Below are positions 18,188 through 26,212 of a stretch of 64,000 nt of DNA, in pieces. A program made the translations under genes and the position numbers. The stretch's first letter is position 1. Every line of letters starts with the position of its first letter. The notes under the pieces are model-generated. The model had not been told where the DNA came from. It ran no database searches and saw nothing but the letters and a program-made list of their open reading frames with translations. This DNA comes from CAVUCH01 sp963697705 (GTDB taxonomy: Bacteria > Acidobacteriota > Vicinamibacteria > Vicinamibacterales > JAENWD01): the NCBI GenBank assembly GCA_963697705.1, contig CAVOPA010000003.1, positions 1,111,954 through 1,175,953 of the forward strand, in the 5' to 3' direction.

Positions 18188-19321
18188 CTAGCCGAGAAAT
18201 CCAGCGAAGTGTGCTCGATTGACCTTCTTCTCTGCCACGGCGCGGCCGACCTGCTGTAACTCCTGGATGTGATCGACGGAATCCATCTCCTGCACGTGCT
18301 CCGGGACCATCCGCGGGAGTCCAAGGGCCGTGAGGCCGGCGCCGGTGAGCTCGGCGTTGTAGCGCACGTAGGTAAACAGCTTGGGTTGGACCGGCCCTGG
18401 GATGCGACCGCCCGGCAGCGGGTTCGCCGGCCCGATCAGATCCCCGATTTCCCGATCGAGCGGATCGCCGCAGAGCGTCTTGCCGAAGATGCGGCAGAGG
18501 AAGTCCTGCTCGTTGGAGGCGGCGAACATCAGGGCTGAGGGGATCGATGACGCGTTGTACAGGAGGTTCATCTTCCCGGGCGCGAGATCGGCGTTCGCTT
18601 CGGGACTGGTCCCGGTGCCGATGGACACGAGCAGCATCTTGTCTTCACCCGTTTCCCAGCAGAGGCGATACGGCGGGAGCGTCGCCATCAGGAACAGCTG
18701 AAACGCGGGGTTGTTGTACATCGTGACCCCGCCGTCGACGAAGACGAACAGGTGGCCGCCGACCTGGATCGATTCCGGCGGGAAGTACGTGGGTGCGGCG
18801 GTGCTGGCCCGAACCAGTTGCCAGAGCGGCAGGGCGAGGTTGTTGTCTGGCCGTCCCTTCTCGTTGTACTTCGCGTGCGGGTTGTTCGACACCGGCCACG
18901 GCGAGTCCGTTGTCGCATTGCGCATCACGAGCATCAGCAGCGTCCGCAGATCGGGGCTCCCCAGCGTCGTCTGGGCGCCCAGCTGCTGCTTCAGCAGGGC
19001 CGCGAGCTTCTCGTCCTCGAACTTGTACCTGAACCTCCGCAGCAGGCCGGCCTTGTCGAACATCGCGGGGCCGGCATCGATGTAGAACTTCAAGATGTCC
19101 GCCACGCGCCAGCCGAGAGAGAGAAACGTCGCGATGATGGCGCCGGTGCTGGTGCCGGCGACGTAATCGAAGTAGTCGGCGAGCACGAACGTGTCGTCAC
19201 GCCCGAGCTCCTGCTGGAGCATGCGCTCGATCTCGCGCAGCACCTCCAGCGTCATCACGCCGCGGATGCCGCCGCCGTCGAGCGCGAGCAGCTTGTAGGG
19301 CGGAGCGTTCTCGGGTGTCAT
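18188..19321 (-). CDS. Patatin-like phospholipase (CapV-like), putative effector of a two-gene system
   Basis: 377 residues. The ATG at 19321 is chosen because AGGAGG lies 5-6 bases upstream and the preceding gene's TGA is one base away (TGAGATG). Patatin motifs: oxyanion hole DGGGIRG (residues 15-21), nucleophile Ser58 in GTSTG, and catalytic Asp196 in VDGG, with RASTAAPTYFPPE between. The conserved insertion SPWPVSNNPHAKYN and the C-terminal half resemble CapV-type patatins, which act as lipid-cleaving effectors in bacterial defence when switched on by a nucleotide signal. No signal peptide, so it is cytosolic. The coupling to a nucleotide-sensor-like gene supports an effector role; the activating ligand is unknown. 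Confidence 0.85.
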   Translation of the reverse strand: MTPENAPPYKLLALDGGGIRGVMTLEVLREIERMLQQELGRDDTFVLADYFDYVAGTSTGAIIATFLSLGWRVADILKFYIDAGPAMFDKAGLLRRFRYKFEDEKLAALLKQQLGAQTTLGSPDLRTLLMLVMRNATTDSPWPVSNNPHAKYNEKGRPDNNLALPLWQLVRASTAAPTYFPPESIQVGGHLFVFVDGGVTMYNNPAFQLFLMATLPPYRLCWETGEDKMLLVSIGTGTSPEANADLAPGKMNLLYNASSIPSALMFAASNEQDFLCRIFGKTLCGDPLDREIGDLIGPANPLPGGRIPGPVQPKLFTYVRYNAELTGAGLTALGLPRMVPEHVQEMDSVDHIQELQQVGRAVAEKKVNRAHFAGFLG

Positions 19322-19322
19322 C

Positions 19323-19562
19323 TCATCCTCCTGCCTGGGACCCGGCGCCGAACACCGCATTCGTGTCGAGCACCCGGGTCTCGGCGCCGCGAGCCCGTGC
19401 GATCTCGATCATGTCTGCGGTCCCGCCGGGACCGTCTCCCTGCTTGCCATTCCACAGGGCGAGCACGGTCAGGTTCCGTGCTCCGGCGGCGAGCGCTTCG
19501 TTGAGCATCCAGAGGTTGTTCCGCTGCCAGATCGAGTAGGACTCCTGGTGCTGCAGCCATCC
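19323..19562 (-). CDS. C-terminal end of the sensor protein of the patatin operon, after a frameshift
   Basis: These codons continue the gene that starts at 21313. Near 19555-19570 the sensor's frame runs into unrelated Ser/Arg/Thr-rich sequence, while this frame takes up the end of the SLOG-like domain: GWLQHQESYSIWQRNNLWML, NEALAAGARNLTVLALWNG, GDGPGGTADMIEIARARG and VLDTN. One missing base (or two extra) explains the break. The true stop is the TGA at 19323-19325, one base from the patatin ATG. Without the shift the protein would be about 663 residues. Confidence 0.7.
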   Translation of the reverse strand, partial: GWLQHQESYSIWQRNNLWMLNEALAAGARNLTVLALWNGKQGDGPGGTADMIEIARARGAETRVLDTNAVFGAGSQAGG

Positions 19563-21313
19563 GGGAGATCGGTGCTGCGGGCGAGAATCGGCGCCGCCGG
19601 GAAGCGATCCTTGATGGCCCAGAAACGTCGAATCCAGTCGCCGCCTGCGGGCGCGACCGACTCCTTGACGTACTGCTCCGGGGGCAGGGCCAGGTACAAC
19701 ACCGTCGCGATCCCGAGCTCCGCACAGACCTCGTGAAAGAGGATGTCCCCGCCGCTCGCCGCGCCGGCGAGGCCGACGGCGCCGCCCGGTCCCGCCGCCT
19801 CGCGCAGGACCGCCTCGCGTATGGCGGCACGCGCCAGCGGCTCCTTGTCTGCCGGGAACCGCGGCTCCTGGCGTCCCGGCGCGTCCACCTGATGCCCGGT
19901 GAAGAGGATGGTGCGCGGCGCCGCCGGTGTGGCGGATGCCGGCGCCGGCGGCGCGAGCACTGCGAGCACCCGGTTCACTTTCTCCGTCAGCAGGTCCAGC
20001 TCCTGATAGAGGCGGAGCTGACCGCGGACCGAATCGCCAACGAAGTCCGGCTGTCCTTCGACGGCGTCCTGGTAGGCACGGACGACGGGCCCCGGCCGAT
20101 CGGCGGTCAGGAACCGGAAATCGGCCAGGCTCACCTTGACCCAGGGATCCGGCGTGCTCGCCTGCTCGTCGCGCTGCTTGCTGACGTCGATGGAAAGCTC
20201 GACGGCGCCCACGAGCGTCTGCCTCTGCCCCTGCAGCTCGTTCTTCTTCCGAAGCGCCTCGTCTTCCCCAGAGAACCTGTCGGACCACGTCTCGGGCAGC
20301 GCCGCCGCCAGTTCCATTGCGGTCGTGAGCATCGCGAGCGCGTTCAGCCCGGAGTAGAAGTGATTGAGGTCCTGCCGGAAGCCCTTCGCGTAGGCCTCGT
20401 ACGATTGCATCAGCAGCGGTGAATCCAGCGCCCGCGCCCGCCGGGTCTCTGGCGGCAGCGCCTTCCAGCCGTCGCGCCACGCGGTCTTGAGATTGCGACC
20501 GAGCAAGGACCACGCCTCGGCTCGATCTTTCGCCGAGGTGTCCGGATGGTTGATCACGCGCCGAAGCGCTTCTTCGGAACGCGGCAGATCGCCAGACCGT
20601 TGGTAGAGAGTGCCGAGCAGAAGGTTCGCTTCTCTATCCAGCGCGTCGATCGCGCGGAGGTCCTCGAGGGTCGCCGCCGCGGCTTCGTACGCTTTGGTGT
20701 TGAACTGCTCGCGTCCGACCAGCCTGAGACCTTCGGACTCCCACAGCGATCCCTTGGCCTCCTGCCCGAGCAGCGCGAGTTTGCCGCGCATCTTGGACTT
20801 GGCCGCGTATTCGACTTCCTCGCGGAACTCGCGCGGGATCGGGAGGAAGCGGGATCGATCCTGCTCGCGCAGCTCGGGCAATACGCGGAACACGGGGCTG
20901 TCCTGCCGCTCGGAGGCGAGCGTGGCCTGCAGGCCCGCACAGAGCGCCTCCAGCGTGTTGCCAGGCGCCGCCGGGTCGTACGGCAGATAGCGATCGGTCC
21001 TGAGGTCGAACGGCACATCAGTGGCCATGCCGGTCGCGCGAATCAGGAAGGTGCGCTTCTCCCTCAGCGCGTGGCGCACACCAAGCTCGTAGTACGCATT
21101 GACGTTGTCGATTGAAATGTCGGCGACGACGATGTCCGAGACGAGGAGCAGCTGGAACATGTCTTCGCGGATGTTGCCGGCTTCGATCACCTTGCCGGTG
21201 GTGCCCCCTTCCAGCTTCAGCCGCTCCAGCGCCGGCGCAATCAGCTCGGCGTCGACCTTGTCGAAGTCGATGCCGGCCTTGGTTCCGAAGGGACGGATGA
21301 TGAACGCTCGCAT
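19469..21313 (-). CDS. Multidomain sensor: deoxyribohydrolase/TIR-like + helical repeats + SLOG-like (upstream partner of patatin)
   Basis: Start ATG 21313, with GAGGG upstream. Residues 1-140 form a nucleoside-deoxyribosyltransferase/TIR-like Rossmannoid: MRAFIIRPFG, then GNIREDMFQLLLVSDIVVAD and YYELGVRHALREKRTF. Asp60, Asp65 and Glu76 of the YELG motif are the likely active-site residues. Residues about 150-440 are alpha-helical with TPR-like pairs (EANLLLGTLYQRSGDLPRSE), similar in layout to the TPR-S/TRAFs-binding region found beside this domain in ASK-type kinases and bacterial conflict proteins. From about 470 there is a SLOG-like nucleotide-sensor fold: ILFTGHQVDAPGR, then AASGGDILFHEVCAELGIAT and LALPPEQYVKESV. 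No membrane segment. The end is frameshifted near 19560. Role inferred: makes or senses a nucleotide signal that controls the patatin. Confidence 0.7.
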   Translation of the reverse strand: MRAFIIRPFGTKAGIDFDKVDAELIAPALERLKLEGGTTGKVIEAGNIREDMFQLLLVSDIVVADISIDNVNAYYELGVRHALREKRTFLIRATGMATDVPFDLRTDRYLPYDPAAPGNTLEALCAGLQATLASERQDSPVFRVLPELREQDRSRFLPIPREFREEVEYAAKSKMRGKLALLGQEAKGSLWESEGLRLVGREQFNTKAYEAAAATLEDLRAIDALDREANLLLGTLYQRSGDLPRSEEALRRVINHPDTSAKDRAEAWSLLGRNLKTAWRDGWKALPPETRRARALDSPLLMQSYEAYAKGFRQDLNHFYSGLNALAMLTTAMELAAALPETWSDRFSGEDEALRKKNELQGQRQTLVGAVELSIDVSKQRDEQASTPDPWVKVSLADFRFLTADRPGPVVRAYQDAVEGQPDFVGDSVRGQLRLYQELDLLTEKVNRVLAVLAPPAPASATPAAPRTILFTGHQVDAPGRQEPRFPADKEPLARAAIREAVLREAAGPGGAVGLAGAASGGDILFHEVCAELGIATVLYLALPPEQYVKESVAPAGGDWIRRFWAIKDRFPAAPILARSTDLPDGCSTRSPTRSGSGTTSGCSTKRSPPEHGT

Positions 21314-21435
21314 GACACGATCCCTCAGATGTGCGGCACGCTGTCGGGCTTGAGAGCAGGCGGAGCATATCGAGGGTGTGATCCCGATGTAAAGCTCAGG
21401 CGACGTCATCCGGATGGCCGGGAGCGGGAACAAGC

Positions 21436-21473
21436 TGTAGACAGCCTACGTCTCAAGCCGTAGACTGTCTACG
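21436..21473. promoter_or_regulatory. Two operator-like palindromes, 23 bp centre to centre
   Basis: CGTAGACTGTCTACG at 21459-21473 is a perfect 7+1+7 palindrome. TGTAGACAGCCTACG at 21436-21450 is an imperfect copy, and the two also pair with each other as a longer inverted repeat (14-bp arms, one mismatch). Centres are 23 bp apart, about two helical turns, as expected for a dimeric repressor binding cooperatively. They lie in the 225-bp gap between the divergent sensor/patatin operon (starts 21313) and the ADOP permease (starts 21539), so could control either or both. The binding protein is not encoded in the window; PadR and BlaI families are typical for ADOP genes (inference). Confidence 0.55.
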
Positions 21474-21538
21474 ACCTGGGACAGGGTCGTTGACACGAGT
21501 CGAACGAGCAATGAACCCTGCTGCCGTGGAGTGCGACG

Positions 21539-24160
21539 ATGGGGCCTGACGAGCGCGATCTGGACGAGGAAATCCGCGGCCACCTGGCCTTGAGCGTGCA
21601 GGACCGGATCGAGCGCGGAGAGAGTCCGGAGGCCGCGCGCCTCGCCGCGCTGCGGGAGTTCGGCTACGTCCCGGCCATCCGCGATTCAATGCGGCGCGTC
21701 TGGTACACCCGCTGGTTCGAGGCCGTCGCCGGTTCGCTCGAACGAGCGCGCACGGACCTGCGCCTCGCCGTCCGCCAGCTGCTGAAGTCGCCGGGGTTCA
21801 CGCTGCTCGCGATCAGTACGCTCGCACTCGGTATCGGGGCCAACACCTCGATGTTCAGCGTGCTCAATGAGATCCTGTTGAAGCCGCTCCCCTATGCCGG
21901 CAACGCGCAACTGGAGAGCATCTACCGCTCGACGGCGCAGAATCCCAAGGGCGGTATCTCGCCCGCCGACTTCCTCGATCTGCAGCGCGAGATGCGCGGC
22001 TATGGAACGATAGCCGCCTACATGGCCGCTGACACGAGCCTCTCGGAACCAGGCCGGCCGGCGGAGATGGCCGCCGGGATCCGCATCACCTCCAACTTCT
22101 TCGCGACCCTGGGCACCACACCCCAGCTCGGTCGGGACTTTCGGCGGGACGAAGAAGTCCACGGCAACGACCGTGTGCTCATCATCAGCCAGCGTTGCTG
22201 GAAGAACCGCTTCGGAGGCGATGCCGGCATCATCGGCCGCACCGTGCGCGTCGACGGTGAACCGCAGGAGATCGTCGGCGTCCTGCCCGCCACCTTCAAC
22301 GACTGGCGCCACCTGGGATGGGTCGACGTGTTCCGGCCCCTCGGCCTCGACACCCAGACATCCGCCGACCGCCGCACGACGCCGCTCCAGCTGATCGGCC
22401 GGCGCTCCAGCACAATCTCGCACGTAGAAAGCGAGCGTGTCATCGCCAGCTTCGGCGCGCGCCTGGCCACCGCGTTTCCCGAGGCCAATGCCGGAAGCAC
22501 CTGGCGCACCGTCTCGCTCAACAGCACCGTCGTCGATGGCCCGGTGACGCTGTCGATGCTCGTCGGCCTCTCCGGGTTCGTGCTGCTCATCGCCTGCTCC
22601 AACCTGGCAAATCTGCTCCTCGCCCGCACGATGGCCCGCGCGCGCGAATTCGCGGTGCGGTCTGCCCTCGGCGCCTCGCGCACGCAACTGCTGCGTCCGT
22701 TGATCGCCGAGTCGCTGCTGCTCGCGCTCGCCGGCGGCGCCTGCGCCCTGATCGTCGCGGCCTGGGCCGCCGATTGGCTGGCGGTTCGATCCACGGGAGA
22801 CAACGGGGAACGCGTGGTGCTCGCCCTCGACTGGCATGTGCTCGGCTGGGCGCTTGCGGCCTCACTCGCGACATCGCTCGCCTTCGGCCTGGGGCCGGCG
22901 CTGTTCGCGATGCGGCTCGATCCGATCGACACGCTGAAGAGCGGCGGACGCGGCACGACCGGCGGCCGCGGTCACCGGCGCTTCCGCCACGTCCTCATCG
23001 TCGGCCAGTTCGCCCTCGCGATGGTGTTGCTCGCGGGTGCCGGTCTATTCGTGCGCGGACTCGATGATCTGAACCGGCGCCGTTCCGGCTGGGAGTCCGA
23101 CCACCTCGTGACGGGTACGGTCCTGCTGCCGGCGGGTATCTATCGCGACCCGGATACAATCAGCGCCTTCCACCGTGTCGTCGTGCAGCGCCTCGAATCG
23201 CTGCCCGGCGTCGCTGCCGCCAGCATCTCTTCGTTCACGCCGTTCTTCAACTGGCCTGACGCCCGCAAGTATCTGGTCGAAGGACAGGACCGTCCCATGC
23301 CCGGACACGAACCTGCCGCCGTCGTCAACCGCATCAGTCCCCACTATTTCGACGTCGTCGGCACACGCCTGTTCGCCGGACGGACGTTCAACGAGCGTGA
23401 CACGCTCGATTCGCCGAAGGTGTTCGTCATCAACCAGGCCATGGCGAAGGGGCTGTTCGGGACCGGGCGCGCGATCGGCCGTCGCGTGGCGCAGGCCGGC
23501 ACCGAGGCACTGCAGTGGGGCGAAATCGTCGGCGTCGTGGCGGACGTGAAGTCGGTGGAACCCGATCGTAACCCCGTGACCTATCAACTCTACGAACCGA
23601 TGACCCAGGAGCCACGTGCCCGCAACCAGATTGCCGTGCGGACCATTGGCGTCGCCCCCGCGAGCCTCGTGGCAAGCATTCGCAGCGTGATGACGAGCCT
23701 TGACCCCGACCTGCCCGTGCGTAGACTCCAGCCAGCTGATGCGACCATCTATCGAGCCAACTACCAGCTCGGCGTGCTGCGTGACATGCTGACGTCGTTC
23801 GCGGTGCTCGGTCTGAGCCTGGCGGCGTTAGGCATCTACGGCGTCATCGCCCGCACGATGGCGCAGCGCACCGGTGAGTTTGCGATTCGCCTGGCCCTGG
23901 GCGCCACCATCAGACAGATCTCCGGCCTGGTCCTCGGCTCCGGCGTGAAGCTGGCCGTTGCCGGATCCGGCATCGGCCTCGCCGGCGCAGTGGGTGTGTC
24001 GCGCCTGCTCGGGGCGAGCTACCCCGGCATGCGGTTCGACAGCGCGCCCGTCATCGTCGCAGCGACCGCGTTCCTCATCGCTGTCGCGCTCGTCGCTTCC
24101 TATCTGCCGGCGAGGACTGCTTCGCGGATCAGTGCCGTGGAGGCGCTTCGACTGGAGTAG
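21539..24160 (+). CDS. ADOP-family ABC transporter permease, full length
   Basis: 873 residues, ATG 21539. The N-terminal leader (RDLDEEIRGHLALSVQDRIE, then AARLAALREFGYVPAIRD) is the signature of acidobacterial duplicated orphan permeases. It is followed by two MacB-periplasmic-core plus FtsX units: the first with SPGFTLLAISTLALGIGANT and membrane segments around FVLLIACSNLANLLLARTMA; the second with RFRHVLIVGQFALAMVLLAG and the C-terminal LTSFAVLGLSLAALGIYGVI ... EFAIRLALGAT. It ends in the usual ARTASRISAVEALRLE. Inner-membrane protein. No ATPase gene is adjacent, as is normal for these 'orphan' permeases. Preceded by the paired palindromes at 21436 and followed by a double hairpin at 24203. 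Confidence 0.9.
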   Translation: MGPDERDLDEEIRGHLALSVQDRIERGESPEAARLAALREFGYVPAIRDSMRRVWYTRWFEAVAGSLERARTDLRLAVRQLLKSPGFTLLAISTLALGIGANTSMFSVLNEILLKPLPYAGNAQLESIYRSTAQNPKGGISPADFLDLQREMRGYGTIAAYMAADTSLSEPGRPAEMAAGIRITSNFFATLGTTPQLGRDFRRDEEVHGNDRVLIISQRCWKNRFGGDAGIIGRTVRVDGEPQEIVGVLPATFNDWRHLGWVDVFRPLGLDTQTSADRRTTPLQLIGRRSSTISHVESERVIASFGARLATAFPEANAGSTWRTVSLNSTVVDGPVTLSMLVGLSGFVLLIACSNLANLLLARTMARAREFAVRSALGASRTQLLRPLIAESLLLALAGGACALIVAAWAADWLAVRSTGDNGERVVLALDWHVLGWALAASLATSLAFGLGPALFAMRLDPIDTLKSGGRGTTGGRGHRRFRHVLIVGQFALAMVLLAGAGLFVRGLDDLNRRRSGWESDHLVTGTVLLPAGIYRDPDTISAFHRVVVQRLESLPGVAAASISSFTPFFNWPDARKYLVEGQDRPMPGHEPAAVVNRISPHYFDVVGTRLFAGRTFNERDTLDSPKVFVINQAMAKGLFGTGRAIGRRVAQAGTEALQWGEIVGVVADVKSVEPDRNPVTYQLYEPMTQEPRARNQIAVRTIGVAPASLVASIRSVMTSLDPDLPVRRLQPADATIYRANYQLGVLRDMLTSFAVLGLSLAALGIYGVIARTMAQRTGEFAIRLALGATIRQISGLVLGSGVKLAVAGSGIGLAGAVGVSRLLGASYPGMRFDSAPVIVAATAFLIAVALVASYLPARTASRISAVEALRLE

Positions 24161-24202
24161 CGTGCGGGCAGGAGAACCTTGAACCCGCGATTCACTTGTG
24201 TA

Positions 24203-24273
24203 GTCATGTGGGGCAGGCCTTCAGGCCTGCTTGCGAGCGCGATTTGCAGGGCTGAAGCCCTGCCCCACGTGAC
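24203..24273. repeat. Nested palindrome (double hairpin) after the ADOP permease
   Basis: Two perfect small hairpins, GCAGGCCTTCAGGCCTGC (24213-24230) and GCAGGGCTGAAGCCCTGC (24246-24263), are enclosed by 15-bp arms, GTCATGTGGGGCAGG at 24203-24217 and CCTGCCCCACGTGAC at 24259-24273. The arms pair with one G-T wobble. The whole can fold as one long stem or a cruciform. The CCTTCAGG core is shared with the hairpin repeats near 29.3, 32.6 and 42.5 kb. It may also terminate transcription of the permease. Confidence 0.8.
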
Positions 24274-24382
24274 TGATGGGTGACAACACAAGCTGAGCAC
24301 CGGACTTAGAGGCGGGTCGAGCAGCGCGGCGGAGCGGCCGCAGACGCTCGAGGAAGGCAGCTGCGAGTGCTCGGCGTGCGCG

Positions 24383-26134
24383 TCAGATCGTCGCGGTCTG
24401 CTGGATGGGCGCACCACAGGCCGCGCGGCAGACGACCCGCTGCAGTGCGCCGATGCCCCGGTGCGGATCGGCCAACTCGAACAGCGTCAGCTTGGCGTGC
24501 ACGGCGACGCCGGTGCGGCCGACGGCGTCCCGTGCCCACGCGTCCTGAACGGTGTGCTCGAGGAACGGCCGGTCGGTCGTGCCATCGACGACGAACACCA
24601 CGCGATCGAGCCGCATGGCAGACACGAGCGCGTGCACCTCGAACACGCACCCCGCGCGCTCCCGCGTGAAGCCGCGCAGGTCCATGAGTACGGCGTCGCT
24701 GTCGCGCACCAGCCGCTGCAGGACGAGGTGCCACGAGTCGTCATGACAAAAGAAGTCGGCGACGCGGAACCGTCCGTCGGGATCGCGCCCGCGGTCGACC
24801 TCAGACAGGCGTTGCTCGAGCGCGGCGGGCCCGTCGATGAACCGCCGCGACAGCGTGCCGGACACGAGGTCCATGAACTCGTGCGGTTCGATGGTGCTGG
24901 TGGCGAGGTCGGGCCCGGCGATCAGGCTGATGGGGCCGACGTGCCGCCACGCGGTCGCGAAGACGTCGTACAGGCGCTCGCTGTGCCGGCCGAGCGCAAA
25001 CACACGGAGCAGGAGGAGGTGCGGGCCCGGCTCCGCGGAGCGCCGCGTCCGCAGCAGGCGGAACCCCACGTGGGTGGTCAGTAAACAGGCAGCGACGGCG
25101 ACGACGCTCGTGAGACCCCAGGCGACACCCTCGAACACGAGACCGATCGAGCCGGTCACCGCGAAGAGCATCCACATCGCCGCGACCATCAGGGACTGAT
25201 CGCTCATCCCGCGACGCTGGTAGGAGCGCCCGATCGCCCTGAGCGCGAGCCAGCCAAGGACGCCGAACGACGCGAAGCCCAGCGCTGCGATCGTCATGAG
25301 CATGGCGGTGGCGTGCAGGCCGACCGCCACTCCCATCCTGACCACCGCGCGCATGCCCGTGTCGGTGGCGCCCACGGCAGACACGAGGACCTGGCTGCCG
25401 AGCACGGCTACGATCGTGAACAGCAGGACGAGAGGTCCCACCGCTCGGACGCGCCTGGTGACGAACGCCAGCAGCAGCACGGTGGGCGGACCATTGCTGA
25501 GGGCCCAGAACAGGGCGAGCTGCCACAGGCTGGCGTCGGGCGACCGGGGCAGCACGATTGCAGCGATGACGAGAAACCCAAGCCCGTAGCCGCCCATCAG
25601 CGCCAGGCGCACTCGCGTCGTGGTGGCTGCGATCGCCGCGGTGGCGAGCACCGCGGGCCAGAGCGAGGTCCACCAGATCATGGCGACGCGCGTCACGACG
25701 AATGCCATGTGGGTCGACAGGAGGAACGCAGCCGTCATGACGGCTGCGAACGCGCCACCGGCCACCGCATAGACAGCGGCGACGCGCCACGGCCGCACCA
25801 CCATGTCTCGATACAAGGCTGCCGCTGCCGCGGGCAGCGCGATGCCAGACGCGCTGCCGGCTTCTTCGAGTTGCAACGCAGGTCCCGCAGAAGGCGGTGG
25901 CGACGCATCTTGTGGCGGCGCAACAGTCGCGGCGGTCGACCGAGCCCGATCGCGAACCGGATCGCGCGGCGTCGTGCGCGCGCGCATCGAGCGCAGCACG
26001 GCGCGCGTGTACAGCCATAGCAGGAACCGCGACAGCGGGTACGCCAGGGCCGCGGCAACGAGCAGGGTGAACGGAATATGTCCGGTCAGCGCCGTCTGAA
26101 CAGCGTGGCTGGCAGTGTCCATCGTGCCGGTCAT
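24383..26134 (-). CDS. Polytopic membrane protein with uncharacterised cytosolic C-terminal domain
   Basis: 583 residues from ATG 26134 (MTGTMDTASHAVQTALTG), which follows GGTGG; ATG 26122 is an alternative. After one N-terminal span and a Pro/Ala-rich linker there are about eight more membrane segments (for example VAAVYAVAGGAFAAVMTAAF). From about residue 400 begins a soluble alpha/beta domain: HLLLLRVFALGRHSERLYDV, FATAWRHVGPISLIAGPDLA, IEPHEFMDLVSG, GRFRVADFFCHDDSWHLVLQ, DSDAVLMDLRGFTRERAGCV and VVFVVDGTTDRPFLEHTVQD. The alternating strands, the D-x-x-L-M-D-L-R-G motif and the 'conserved sensor-like' layout recall TIR/SLOG-type Rossmannoid domains, but I cannot assign a named family. No operon partner; convergent with the ADOP permease. 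Confidence 0.5.
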   Translation of the reverse strand: MTGTMDTASHAVQTALTGHIPFTLLVAAALAYPLSRFLLWLYTRAVLRSMRARTTPRDPVRDRARSTAATVAPPQDASPPPSAGPALQLEEAGSASGIALPAAAAALYRDMVVRPWRVAAVYAVAGGAFAAVMTAAFLLSTHMAFVVTRVAMIWWTSLWPAVLATAAIAATTTRVRLALMGGYGLGFLVIAAIVLPRSPDASLWQLALFWALSNGPPTVLLLAFVTRRVRAVGPLVLLFTIVAVLGSQVLVSAVGATDTGMRAVVRMGVAVGLHATAMLMTIAALGFASFGVLGWLALRAIGRSYQRRGMSDQSLMVAAMWMLFAVTGSIGLVFEGVAWGLTSVVAVAACLLTTHVGFRLLRTRRSAEPGPHLLLLRVFALGRHSERLYDVFATAWRHVGPISLIAGPDLATSTIEPHEFMDLVSGTLSRRFIDGPAALEQRLSEVDRGRDPDGRFRVADFFCHDDSWHLVLQRLVRDSDAVLMDLRGFTRERAGCVFEVHALVSAMRLDRVVFVVDGTTDRPFLEHTVQDAWARDAVGRTGVAVHAKLTLFELADPHRGIGALQRVVCRAACGAPIQQTATI

Positions 26135-26212
26135 CCACCAGGACGGATCGCCGCGGGGGCGGCGCTGCGCGGCCCCGAGGCGCGCAGCGCCGTCCAAGCC
26201 AACGGGGCGCGG

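Noticed and set aside
18188..21313. Calling the patatin pair a canonical CBASS locus
   Set aside because: There is no cGAS/DncV-like nucleotidyltransferase (no GS-x-x-x-x-x-D-x-D motif) and no Cap2/Cap3 gene nearby; only the effector type is shared.
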